Below are positions 34,831 through 43,698 of a stretch of 64,000 nt of DNA, piece after piece (position 1 is the stretch's first letter; each line of letters opens with the position of its first letter). The DNA comes from CAIVAT01 sp964525995. Lineage in GTDB: Bacteria > Bacteroidota > Bacteroidia > Bacteroidales > FEN-979. The notes below the pieces were generated by a model. It was not told where the DNA came from. It saw only the letters and a list, made by a program, of their open reading frames with translations, and ran no database searches. Both the position numbers and the translations under genes were made by a program. The stretch is from positions 1 through 64,000 of the forward strand of contig CAZGIM010000005.1 in the NCBI GenBank assembly GCA_964525995.1, written 5' to 3'.

Positions 34831-36180
34831 CTATATGAATACGATGAAGCGTGTTGCCTCAACAGAGGATTCTGCATGAATAGATCCCCTGTGAAGCCGC
34901 AGGATCTGTCGCGAGAGGCTCAACCCGATGCCGGATCCGCTTTCTTTAGTTGTAAAGAAAGGAATGAAGATCTTATCGATTACCTCTGCCGGGATCATAG
35001 GACCATTGTTGGCAATGACTATTTTCGTGTAATTTGGTCTAACAGGGTCAGCCGTGATCCGTATCTTCCGTTTGCCGGGGATCTCCGAAAGCGCTTCCAT
35101 GGCATTGTTCAGGATATTGATCATGACCTGCGTCAGCATTTTCTTGTCCCCGTTCAGCTCCGTTGCTTTATCGTCAATCCTTGTCTCGAGTGTTATCTGC
35201 AATTGTTCCATCTGTTCATGAAGCAATAATCCGATCTGATCAAGCCAATCGCGCAACCTGAATGTTTCAGGCTCCGGTTGCGGGATCCGGGTCAGTTTCC
35301 GGTAATTGTTCACGAAGTTGACAAGCCCGCTGCCGCGTTCACCAATGGTTTCAAGACCCTCTATCACGTTTTCTATGACTTCATCATTAATCCTGCCGGG
35401 CGGAACCGGTTTGCCTTTATCGATGAAAAATTTCTGCAGAGTGCCGGTCAACGACACGATGGGTGCAATGCTGTTCATGATCTCATGGGTGAGCACCCTG
35501 ATCAGTTTTTGCCAGGAATCCAGTTCTTTCTCATCGAGTTCGTTTCGGATATCCTGTAGAGAAATCAGCCTCGAGACTTTGTCGCCGTAACGGATCTCCT
35601 TGCTCCTGATCAGCAGGTTGATCTGCGAATCGCCGGTAAACTGCTTGTAGGTGCTCGATTCACCCGGTTTACAGTCCATCAGGAAATTATAGAGATCAGG
35701 ATTCCGGAGCGGCACCAGGTGCAGGGGGGTAAATGGAAGGATGTCGGCATATTCGAAGGCTTTGTCGTTCATGATCTCCACTTCATTATCCTGGTTGATG
35801 GCCATAAGTCCCGTACCGGCATGCTGAATAAATGACTGGTAGTATTTTTCAAGGTACTCATTCTGAAGTTTGATTTCGTTGATCCGCTCGTTCAGGTTAT
35901 TCAGGCTCTGGTAAAGATGACGAAGCGACTTCTGCCTGATGGAAGTCGGGAACTTCAACGAGGAATCTTCATTTCTGATGGCCTCAAAAAAGAAGGCGAT
36001 CTGGCGGTTCGACTGGTTGAAATGATGAATGATGGTAAAGGTTGCCAGGGGTACAGGTATTACAAACAGTAAATACCATGGATTCATGTGGAACGCAGTC
36101 AAATACCCGGCGGCCAGGGATGAAAGGGCGACGATCAACACAATGGCGACGGTAGTCAGTGTTATTCTTTTATAGCCCAT
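34831..36180 (-). CDS. membrane sensor histidine kinase (NtrB-like)
   Basis: 449 residues. Two membrane helices at residues about 6-28 and 35-51 with almost no periplasmic loop suggest sensing within the membrane or cytosol. A PAS-like region follows (about 115-215, FIQHAGTGLMAINQDNEVEIMN), then the H-box with His232 in LTHEIMNSIAP, the N-box NILNNAMEAL and the G-box GSGIGLSLSRQILRLHRG. It should phosphorylate the response regulator encoded just upstream; the genes overlap by 11 bp. The signal is unknown. Confidence 0.93.
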   Translation of the reverse strand: MGYKRITLTTVAIVLIVALSSLAAGYLTAFHMNPWYLLFVIPVPLATFTIIHHFNQSNRQIAFFFEAIRNEDSSLKFPTSIRQKSLRHLYQSLNNLNERINEIKLQNEYLEKYYQSFIQHAGTGLMAINQDNEVEIMNDKAFEYADILPFTPLHLVPLRNPDLYNFLMDCKPGESSTYKQFTGDSQINLLIRSKEIRYGDKVSRLISLQDIRNELDEKELDSWQKLIRVLTHEIMNSIAPIVSLTGTLQKFFIDKGKPVPPGRINDEVIENVIEGLETIGERGSGLVNFVNNYRKLTRIPQPEPETFRLRDWLDQIGLLLHEQMEQLQITLETRIDDKATELNGDKKMLTQVMINILNNAMEALSEIPGKRKIRITADPVRPNYTKIVIANNGPMIPAEVIDKIFIPFFTTKESGSGIGLSLSRQILRLHRGSIHAESSVEATRFIVFI

Positions 36181-37543
36181 ACTTTTTCATTTTTTTGTAT
36201 AACGTGGTACGCGATATTCCAAGATTTTTGGCGGTAAAGCTCAGACTTTGGCTTTGCTTCTTCAGTTCCTTCACGATCATCTGTTTCTCCATTTGTTCCA
36301 ACGTCATGGTTTCGTCGGTTTGAAGCTGGTAGGATTGATTCAGGTATAGGTCAGCGGGCGAAAGGCAATCGCGGTCGCACAGGATCACCGCCTTTTCAAT
36401 GGTGTGTTGCAGTTCTCTGATGTTTCCGGGCCAGGGATATTTCATCATTAGGTCGATGGTGCGGTCCTGGAGTCTTTTACAGTCTTTCTTGTACTTAACA
36501 CTGTATTTGCCGATAAAAAAATAGGCCAGCGTTACAATGTCCTCCTTTCGTTCCCGCAACGGAGGGATCTCGATCTGTATGGTATTGATCCGGTAAAGCA
36601 AATCCTGCCTGAACGTCTGATCACGGATCATCTGAAGCAGGTTTTTATTGGTCATACTGATCAGCCTGATGTCGACAGGATATTCTTTATTCGACCCGAC
36701 TGGTATCACGACCCTGTTCTGCAATACATTCAGCAGTTTCGACTGAAGCTGCAGCGGCAGGTTCCCGATTTCATCAAGTAAAAGGGTCCCCTTCTGGGCC
36801 AGCATGATCTTACCGGTGCGGTCTTCATGGGCATCGGTAAACGAGCCCCGGGTGTGTCCGAACATCTCACTTTCAAACAGCGATTCTGACATGGATCCCA
36901 GGTCAACCGTGACCAGCAACTCATTGCGCCGCTCCGACAGACGATGAATTTCCTTGGCGATCAGTTCTTTACCGGTGCCGTTTTCACCGGTGATCATGAT
37001 GTTGGCATCGGTCGCGGCTACTCTTTTTACAAGATCCATAATTTGACTCATGATGGGGGAATCACCAATGATCATCCGGTCATCCCTGTTCATCTCCGCC
37101 TTAAGATCTTGTTCCCTTTTTATCAGATTTCCGACTTGCAGCTTTGATTTCCTCAGGTTTAAGGCGGCCTTCAGAGTAGCAAGAAGTTTTTCATTTTCCC
37201 AGGGTTTGAGAATGAAATCAGCAGCCCCTTCATGGGTAGCCCTGACTGCGGTTTCAATGTCGCCATAGGCCGTAAACATCACTACTTCGATATCCTTCCT
37301 GAATTTCTTGATTTCGCGCAACCAGTACATGCCTTCATTACCGGAACTTTCACCTGTCCTGAAATTCATATCCAGCAACACGACATCAATATCGCGGTTC
37401 TCCAACTCATGGATCAAGGTGTTCGGACTGGAAAGCGTGATCACCTCGAGAAATTCAAATTTCAGGAGGATCCGCAATGCATTCAACACACTTTTGTTGT
37501 CATCAACAATAAGCAGCCTTCCTTCTTTGGGTTTTGTTTCCAT
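36170..37543 (-). CDS. NtrC-family sigma-54-dependent response regulator
   Basis: 457 residues. REC domain 8-125 with phosphoacceptor Asp58 (VVLLDMNF). AAA+ domain about 155-385 with Walker A GENGTGKE (186-193), sigma-54 contact loop GSFTDA (233-238, canonical GAFTGA) and Walker B GTLLLDEIG. A C-terminal Fis-type HTH (LSFTAKNLGISRTTLYKKMK) completes it. It activates sigma-54 RNA polymerase at promoters with -24/-12 elements, and a near-consensus one lies divergently at 37723-37738. With its cognate kinase downstream, it most likely controls the ABC export operon that starts at 37770. Confidence 0.94.
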   Translation of the reverse strand: METKPKEGRLLIVDDNKSVLNALRILLKFEFLEVITLSSPNTLIHELENRDIDVVLLDMNFRTGESSGNEGMYWLREIKKFRKDIEVVMFTAYGDIETAVRATHEGAADFILKPWENEKLLATLKAALNLRKSKLQVGNLIKREQDLKAEMNRDDRMIIGDSPIMSQIMDLVKRVAATDANIMITGENGTGKELIAKEIHRLSERRNELLVTVDLGSMSESLFESEMFGHTRGSFTDAHEDRTGKIMLAQKGTLLLDEIGNLPLQLQSKLLNVLQNRVVIPVGSNKEYPVDIRLISMTNKNLLQMIRDQTFRQDLLYRINTIQIEIPPLRERKEDIVTLAYFFIGKYSVKYKKDCKRLQDRTIDLMMKYPWPGNIRELQHTIEKAVILCDRDCLSPADLYLNQSYQLQTDETMTLEQMEKQMIVKELKKQSQSLSFTAKNLGISRTTLYKKMKKYGL

Positions 37544-37624
37544 GATACCAGGTTAAAGCTTTGACTTCGTTCCCCACCCTATTAACAGAGGTGGGGATGA
37601 AGGGAGAAGGTTATGAAACTTATA

Positions 37625-37632
37625 CAAATGTA
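37625..37632 (-). promoter_or_regulatory. putative -7 element of the regulator-kinase operon
   Basis: TACATTTG on the minus strand (TAnnTTTG), 81 bp before the regulator start. The 32-bp palindrome lies just upstream of it, which would permit autoregulation. Confidence 0.45.
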
Positions 37633-37653
37633 CAGAATGTAAACAAACAATTG

Positions 37654-37685
37654 TTCAGAAAGTTAACATTTACTGTTTTTCTGAA
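37654..37685. promoter_or_regulatory. 32-bp palindrome, candidate activator-binding site (UAS)
   Basis: TTCAGAAA at the left and TTTCTGAA at the right, with a GTTAAC/GT-rich centre, form an interrupted inverted repeat centred near 37669, about 80 bp upstream of the predicted sigma-54 start. Size and position fit an enhancer site for an NtrC-type dimer. Confidence 0.55.
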
Positions 37686-37722
37686 ATTCATATAATACTA
37701 ATAATCAGCATAATAACTATTC

Positions 37723-37738
37723 TGGCATGAAAATTGAA
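37723..37738 (+). promoter_or_regulatory. sigma-54 (-24/-12) promoter of the ABC export operon
   Basis: TGGCATGAAAATTGAA compares with TGGCAYRNNNNTTGCW: all conserved positions match except the C of the -12 GC (here A). Spacing from GG to the -12 G is the required 12. The predicted start of transcription is near 37749, with the ATG at 37770. Confidence 0.65.
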
Positions 37739-37769
37739 AAGTATTAAACGTAATTAAATAACTCCAACG

Positions 37770-38462
37770 ATGATTAAAACAATCAACCTCACAAAACGGT
37801 TTAAAACTGATGAAATTGAGACCACTGCGCTGAACAATGTAAGCATGGAGGTAAAAAAAGGTGAATTCATCGCCATCATGGGTCCATCGGGTTGCGGGAA
37901 GTCAACCCTTCTCAACATTTTAGGGATGCTTGATAATCCAAGCGATGGATCGTACATTTTCAATGGCGTCGATGTCTCGAATTACAAGGAGGGCAAGCGC
38001 ACCCAGTATCGCAAGGGAAACATCCAATTCGTATTTCAAAGTTTTAACCTGATCGATGAACTCAATGTGTTTGAAAATGTGGAACTTCCCCTCCTTTACC
38101 TGAAGAAATCAGCCGCCGAACGGAAACAAATGGTCGCCGAAATTCTTGAACGGATGAAGATCGGACACCGCCGAAAACACTTTCCGCAACAGCTTTCCGG
38201 AGGTCAACAGCAGCGGGTGGCCATTGCACGTGCAGTAGTTCCTCAACCACAGCTAATCCTGGCCGATGAACCTACCGGTAACCTGGATTCCAAGAATGGG
38301 ATCGAGGTTATGAACCTTTTGTCGGAACTGAATAAACAGGGTACCACGATCGTCATGGTCACCCACTCGCAACGCGATGCCGCCTTTGCACACCGGATCG
38401 TCAATTTATTCGATGGCCAGATTGTGACCGAAGAGGTAGCTAAACAACAGCACGCGCTCTGA
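37770..38462 (+). CDS. LolD/MacB-type ABC transporter ATPase
   Basis: 230 residues. Walker A GPSGCGKST, Q-loop FVFQSFNLIDELNVFENVELP, signature LSGGQQQR, Walker B LILADEPTGNLD and the switch His in MVTHSQRDA. This is the mechanotransmission-type ATPase family (LolD, MacB, FtsE) that partners with FtsX-like permeases. It is the only ATPase in the operon and would serve up to four permeases. The next gene starts 2 bp after its stop. Confidence 0.95.
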   Translation: MIKTINLTKRFKTDEIETTALNNVSMEVKKGEFIAIMGPSGCGKSTLLNILGMLDNPSDGSYIFNGVDVSNYKEGKRTQYRKGNIQFVFQSFNLIDELNVFENVELPLLYLKKSAAERKQMVAEILERMKIGHRRKHFPQQLSGGQQQRVAIARAVVPQPQLILADEPTGNLDSKNGIEVMNLLSELNKQGTTIVMVTHSQRDAAFAHRIVNLFDGQIVTEEVAKQQHAL

Positions 38463-38464
38463 GT

Positions 38465-39814
38465 ATGGAATGGTTTCGGATCATCGTAATGGTATCTGTT
38501 TTCGTGGGCAGTTTACACCAGGTCATGGTTGCTCAAAAGAGATGGTCGCTCGACCAATGCATCAACTTCGCCTGGGATAAAAACTTTTCGGTCCATACGC
38601 AGGAATTAGGTGTCAGAATACGCAAGGCAGATTTAATGCAGGCTGGTAATGATCTGTTGCCGTCACTAAGTTTTCAGTCGTCATTCAACCAGAACTATGG
38701 CAGGAGCATCGATCCAACCACCAACACCTACATCGATGTTCAGTTTTTTAACAATGGTTATGGGGTCTCATCTTCTGTAGATATCTTCAACGGCTTCATG
38801 AAACTGAACACCATAGAAATGCAGCGGCTGAATTATGAAGCGGAGAAGAACAGGTTGCAACAGGTTCGGAATGAGGTGGCTTTCCTTGTCATCAACAGCT
38901 ATTTTGATGTTCTGCTGCAACAGGGATTGTCGGCCATAGCATGGGAGAATTATCAGCTTTCGAGCAAACAGCTCGATTACACCACGAAATTTGTTGAATT
39001 GGGCCGGAAACCAGGCACCGACCTGCTTGAAACTGAGGCAAACCTTGCGGCCGACAGCTTTCTGCTCGTTCAGTCGTATCATTTGTTGGAACAGGCCACC
39101 CTTGCGTTGAAATACCAGATGAACTATCCCCTGAGTGACAGTTTAGTGGTGGATACGCTGGTACCGTCGATTTTTTCCGGAACCATGGACACGCTGTCGA
39201 TGGATGAACTGTTTCGTGCAGCTTCCTTAGCCTTGCCCGATCTGACCTATGCAAGGAATCAGCTTCAGGCCGCCAAAAAAGCCGTACAGATCAGCAAAGG
39301 GGCCTTTTCGCCAAGTATCGGATTTTATGCCGGCTGGAATTCATTATACACGGAAACCGACCGTGATAACAGCAACCAGATCATTCCGTTCTCCGACCAG
39401 ATGTCGAACAACTCCAACGAATACCTCAGCCTTGGGATCGAGATTCCCCTGTTCTCAAGGTTCACCAAGTACACATCCTTGAGCAAATCGAAACTGAAAT
39501 ACCAGCAGGCCAAGATCCAGTATGAGGATGTTTCATACAAACTCCAAATTGGCGTAGAAAAATCGCTCACCGACTGGCGGTCGGCCCGGGCCGAATATGA
39601 ATCCTCTCTCAGCCAGTTGGCCAAAAGCAGAAAGGCTTATGATGCCGCTGAGAAAAAGCTGGACAAGGGACTCATCAATATCATCGAATTCTACATCCAG
39701 AAAAACAAGTGGATCAAGGCTAAGACCGAAGTGTTGCGCACCGGGCTGCAGGTGTTGCTAAAAGAACTTTACATCCGGTTTCTGCTCACCGGATCCTTGC
39801 TGGGAAGCAATTAA
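38465..39814 (+). CDS. TolC-family outer membrane efflux protein
   Basis: 449 residues, N-terminal signal (ending ...LHQVMVAQ). It has two OEP repeats with long coiled-coil helices (LQAAKKAVQISKGAFSPSIG and AYDAAEKKLDKGLINIIEFY, the hallmark of the second repeat). TolC trimers form the outer-membrane duct of MacAB-type pumps. Its position directly after the ATPase and before the membrane fusion gene supports a tripartite export system. Confidence 0.92.
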   Translation: MEWFRIIVMVSVFVGSLHQVMVAQKRWSLDQCINFAWDKNFSVHTQELGVRIRKADLMQAGNDLLPSLSFQSSFNQNYGRSIDPTTNTYIDVQFFNNGYGVSSSVDIFNGFMKLNTIEMQRLNYEAEKNRLQQVRNEVAFLVINSYFDVLLQQGLSAIAWENYQLSSKQLDYTTKFVELGRKPGTDLLETEANLAADSFLLVQSYHLLEQATLALKYQMNYPLSDSLVVDTLVPSIFSGTMDTLSMDELFRAASLALPDLTYARNQLQAAKKAVQISKGAFSPSIGFYAGWNSLYTETDRDNSNQIIPFSDQMSNNSNEYLSLGIEIPLFSRFTKYTSLSKSKLKYQQAKIQYEDVSYKLQIGVEKSLTDWRSARAEYESSLSQLAKSRKAYDAAEKKLDKGLINIIEFYIQKNKWIKAKTEVLRTGLQVLLKELYIRFLLTGSLLGSN

Positions 39815-39908
39815 CAATGGACAATGGACAATTGAAAATGGACAATTGAAAATGGAAAACGAAACTTTGTTATTGCTTACTGCCTATTGCCTATTGCCTA
39901 CTGCCTGA
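39815..39908 (+). repeat. low-complexity tandem repeats between tolC and MFP genes
   Basis: Two repeat types stand side by side: (AATGGACAATTGAAA)-like units at 39815-39857 and (CTATTGC)/(CTACTGC)-like units at 39873-39907. The tract is not translated in any gene. It lengthens an otherwise tight operon spacing to 126 bp. Confidence 0.7.
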
Positions 39909-39940
39909 TTTGAATTTTGACTTTTGAATTTTGAACTCAT

Positions 39941-41215
39941 ATGGAAACACAATCATCCCCCGGCATGGACCGGGTCATCACGGAGAAGCGGTGGATTAAA
40001 AAGAAATACTGGAAATATATTGCCGGAGGGGTAATCATCCTTGCGGTTATCCTCTTTTTTATTTTCAGGGACTGGACCCGTACCGTCAGGGTGGAGAAGG
40101 AACGGATTACCATTGCCACTGTGCTTCATGGTGTTTTTAACGATTACATCACCAACGACGGCACAGCCGCTCCCATCTCAACGGTTTACCTTGATGCCTA
40201 TGAAGGGGGAAAGGTGGAAGAGATCATTCTCGAGGAGGGCAGCATGCTGAAGAAGGGTGATGTCATTATAAGACTTAGCAACAACGACTTGAACCTGAAC
40301 ATTCTCAACAGCGAGGCACAGCTTGCCGAGAAGTCCAACTTTTTGCGGGAGGTCCGGATAAGAATGGAACAGGAAAAACATTCGCTCGAACGGGAGATGT
40401 TGAATGCAAAATTCGACCTCATCGCGAAAAAGAGAACCTGGGAACAGAACAAGGAGCTTTACAAAGACGAGCTGATTTCACATGATGAATTCATCAGGTC
40501 GGAGGAGGCATATCTGTTGGCCGATAAAACTCTTGAACTTGTGGTGCTGCGCCAGAAGCAGGACAACGAATTCAGGAACCTCCAGATTGAACAGATCACC
40601 GAAAACCTGAAAAATATGCAGATGAACCTCGCGCTGGTGAAACAACAGCAGGATTACCTGAATGTGAAATCGCCCGTCGACGGACAGCTTGGCAGCCTGA
40701 TGGTGGAGATCGGGCAATCGATCAGCCGCGGCTTCCGGATCGGGCAGATCAACATCCTGACCTCTTACAAGATCGAAGCCGACATTGACGAACACTACAT
40801 CGACCGAATCAGGCCCGGGCTGACGGGCTATATCGAGCGGCCGAACGACACCCTTCAGCTTGAGATAAAAAAGGTTTATCCTGAAGTACGTAACGGGCGG
40901 TTCAAAATTGACCTGGTGTTTACGGCCAAGCTCCCTGAAAACATCCGCATCGGTCAGTCTTACTTCATCAAACTGCAGTTGGGCCAGCCCACTGAAGCCA
41001 TCCAGATCCCACAGGGAAGCTTTTACCAGGCGACAGGGGGGCAATGGATATTCGTACTGGACAAGAGCGGCCGGTACGCCACTAAGAGAAACATCAAAAT
41101 AGGACGGAAAAACCCGCAATATTATGAAGTCATGGATGGTCTCGTGCCCGGAGAGCAGGTCATCGTTTCCGATTATGCCATGTTTGGTGACAACGATAAA
41201 GTGGAATTGGAATAA
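39941..41215 (+). CDS. membrane fusion protein (HlyD/MacA type)
   Basis: 424 residues. A short cytosolic tail and one membrane helix (YIAGGVIILAVILFFIF, about residues 27-43) are followed by the first half of a lipoyl domain (DAYEGGKVEEIILEEGSMLKKGD). A long helical hairpin (about residues 120-235) and the second half (VKSPVDGQLGSLMVEIGQSI) come next, then beta-barrel and membrane-proximal domains (VPGEQVIVSDYAMFG). It links inner-membrane permeases to TolC. Confidence 0.92.
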   Translation: METQSSPGMDRVITEKRWIKKKYWKYIAGGVIILAVILFFIFRDWTRTVRVEKERITIATVLHGVFNDYITNDGTAAPISTVYLDAYEGGKVEEIILEEGSMLKKGDVIIRLSNNDLNLNILNSEAQLAEKSNFLREVRIRMEQEKHSLEREMLNAKFDLIAKKRTWEQNKELYKDELISHDEFIRSEEAYLLADKTLELVVLRQKQDNEFRNLQIEQITENLKNMQMNLALVKQQQDYLNVKSPVDGQLGSLMVEIGQSISRGFRIGQINILTSYKIEADIDEHYIDRIRPGLTGYIERPNDTLQLEIKKVYPEVRNGRFKIDLVFTAKLPENIRIGQSYFIKLQLGQPTEAIQIPQGSFYQATGGQWIFVLDKSGRYATKRNIKIGRKNPQYYEVMDGLVPGEQVIVSDYAMFGDNDKVELE

Positions 41216-41237
41216 TCAGCCTAAATAGTGTGCAATC

Positions 41238-43631
41238 ATGATAAAAAATATTTTTCGCATCATTGTCCGGAATATTTTAAGACAAAAGGGGTTTACCGTC
41301 CTCAATGTTACCGGGCTGGCCGTTGGCATGGCTGCTTCACTGCTCATCCTCATGTGGGTATTGAATGAATTGAGCTATGAGGATTTCAACCAGCATGCCG
41401 GCCGGATTTATATGGTGAACCAAGATCAGTTTTACACAGGCGAACGATACCGTGTCTCAGTCACGCCTCATCCCTGTGCCCCGGTTTGGAAAGAGCGGAT
41501 CCCAGGGATCAGGGAATCGACCCGGCTGGTCTTTTTTCCCAAAATGCTGTTCCGCATGGGCGACAAGGTGTTCCTGGAGAGCAGGGTCAAGGCAGCCGAC
41601 TCAGGACTGTTGAAAGTATTTACATTCCCATTGATATCCGGCGACGTCCATACCGCCTTGCGCGACCCGCATTCGATCATCCTTTCAGAGAAACTTGCGA
41701 AGAAATATTTTGGTGATGTGAATCCGGTCGGGAGGACCATTGCCGTCGAAAATAAATATCCGTTCACCGTGAGCGCCGTGATGAAAGACATTCCGAAGAA
41801 TTCCGTATTCAGCACGGCCACTCCGTCATGGCTCGGAATAGATGCCATTATCCCTTACTCATTCCTGAAGGAGATCGGCATGACCGACGATTCGTGGGGT
41901 AACAACAGCATCTTCACCTTTGTGCTGCTTGATAAGGGAGCAGATATCAAATCGATCAACAAACAGCTGACTGCTATTGTCGTGGAACACGATCCGGAGA
42001 CCAATGCGAAGTTTTTCCTGTACCCCTGGCTGGATTTCCGGCTGCACTTCACTTTCGGATACGGGGAAGGTAAAGGTGACATTGTCAATATCTATATCTT
42101 CATTGTCATTGCCGCCTTTATCCTTCTTATAGCCTGCATCAACTTTATCAATCTCTCCATTGCCAAAGCCGCTTTAAGAGGAAAGGAGATCGGGATAAAG
42201 AAGGTGGCGGGAGCAAACCGGCTTACCATGATTTTCCAGTTCATGGTTGAATCATTCGTAATGGTGCTGATCGCCCTGATCATTGCACTGATTCTTGTTA
42301 GTCTGTCGCTCGGTGTTTTCAATTCGGTATCGGGCAAAAGTTTCACGGTGGCCGACATATTCCAGGTAAAATTTATCGTGGGATTCTTACTCACTGGGTT
42401 GATTACCGGGTTCCTGGCTGGGATTTATCCTGCATTCTATTTGTCGTCGCTCAAGCCTGTCACGGTACTGAAAGGGGAGACAGCTTCCGGGAAAAGAAAC
42501 AGCCGTCTCAGGCAGGTGCTCGTCGTGATACAGTTTTCGCTTTCGGTTTTCATCGCGCTTGGCGCTGTTTTCATGTACCTCCAGTTAAAATTCATGCAGG
42601 AGAAGGAGCTTGGTTATGATAAAGAGAATCTCATATGCATCTCCATGAATAAGAGTGTAAGGTCGGGGTATTACACCCTGAAGAGAGAATTGCTGAAGGA
42701 ACCACGTATACTGGGCGTCACTGCTTCACAACAGAATCCGGCCATGATCGGAAGCAATGGCGGCGGGGCCACCTGGAAGGGCAAAGATCCTAAACAGGAG
42801 GTGTTGATCGGGCAAAACGTCATCGATTACGATTATCTGAGTACCATGAAAATAAGGCTTGTAAGCGGGCGCGATTTCTCGCGCGACCACCCGGCCGATA
42901 TGGGTGATACGACAGGGAATTTCCTGGTGAATGAAGAGGTGGCGAAGCTGATGGGAGGCGGCGATGTGGTGGGAAAAAGTTTCAGTTTCATGGGCCAGCA
43001 GGGGATCATCGTGGGCGTGATGAAAAACTTCCATTACCAGGGGGCGCAGGAGCCCATTGAACCTATGGCGTTCGCAGTGAGCGACAGCAAGTCGTTCTCA
43101 AACATACTGGTAAGGCTTTCACCCGGTGATATTCCATCGGCCCTGCAGCGCGTTGAAACGGTTTGGAAAAGGATTGTGCCCGATTACCCCCTTGAATACA
43201 GTTTTATTGACCAGGACTACAATAGCCACTACATCAAGGAAATGAGGATGGGGCTTTTGCTGAAATACTTCACCATCATTGCACTGATCATTGCCTGCCT
43301 GGGATTGTATGGTCTCTCGACTCACGCGGCCAGCCGGCGGACCCGTGAAATCGGTGTCCGAAAGGTGATGGGAGCCGACACTATCTCGGTGATTTTCGCC
43401 TTATCGAAAGAATTTCTTGTACTGGTGGTCATTGCCATCGCTATTGCGTTTCCGTTAGGCTGGTATGCCGTTCATAAAATGTTGCTTGAGTTTGCTTACC
43501 GGATCAATATAAACTGGCTGGTCTTTGGCGCCATCGGACTAGGTGCGCTGGCTGTTGCCCTCATAACCGTGAGTTTTCAGGCATACAAGGCTTCCTGTGT
43601 AAATCCTGCAATTGCACTAAAAACAGAGTGA
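41238..43631 (+). CDS. FtsX/MacB-like ABC permease 1
   Basis: 797 residues in the duplicated FtsX arrangement: N-terminal helix (NVTGLAVGMAASLLILMWVL), periplasmic MacB_PCD domain, three helices with RGKEIGIKKVAGANR, a second MacB_PCD-like periplasmic domain and three final helices with RTREIGVRKVMGA. The EIG(I/V)(K/R)KV motif is where these permeases contact the ATPase. Starts 22 bp after the membrane fusion gene. Confidence 0.93.
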   Translation: MIKNIFRIIVRNILRQKGFTVLNVTGLAVGMAASLLILMWVLNELSYEDFNQHAGRIYMVNQDQFYTGERYRVSVTPHPCAPVWKERIPGIRESTRLVFFPKMLFRMGDKVFLESRVKAADSGLLKVFTFPLISGDVHTALRDPHSIILSEKLAKKYFGDVNPVGRTIAVENKYPFTVSAVMKDIPKNSVFSTATPSWLGIDAIIPYSFLKEIGMTDDSWGNNSIFTFVLLDKGADIKSINKQLTAIVVEHDPETNAKFFLYPWLDFRLHFTFGYGEGKGDIVNIYIFIVIAAFILLIACINFINLSIAKAALRGKEIGIKKVAGANRLTMIFQFMVESFVMVLIALIIALILVSLSLGVFNSVSGKSFTVADIFQVKFIVGFLLTGLITGFLAGIYPAFYLSSLKPVTVLKGETASGKRNSRLRQVLVVIQFSLSVFIALGAVFMYLQLKFMQEKELGYDKENLICISMNKSVRSGYYTLKRELLKEPRILGVTASQQNPAMIGSNGGGATWKGKDPKQEVLIGQNVIDYDYLSTMKIRLVSGRDFSRDHPADMGDTTGNFLVNEEVAKLMGGGDVVGKSFSFMGQQGIIVGVMKNFHYQGAQEPIEPMAFAVSDSKSFSNILVRLSPGDIPSALQRVETVWKRIVPDYPLEYSFIDQDYNSHYIKEMRMGLLLKYFTIIALIIACLGLYGLSTHAASRRTREIGVRKVMGADTISVIFALSKEFLVLVVIAIAIAFPLGWYAVHKMLLEFAYRININWLVFGAIGLGALAVALITVSFQAYKASCVNPAIALKTE

Positions 43632-43698
43632 AATACAATAATCCGATGCCATCCTGCGAAACATCAGGAAAAATGCAGAGAACAATTAACCTGATCCC

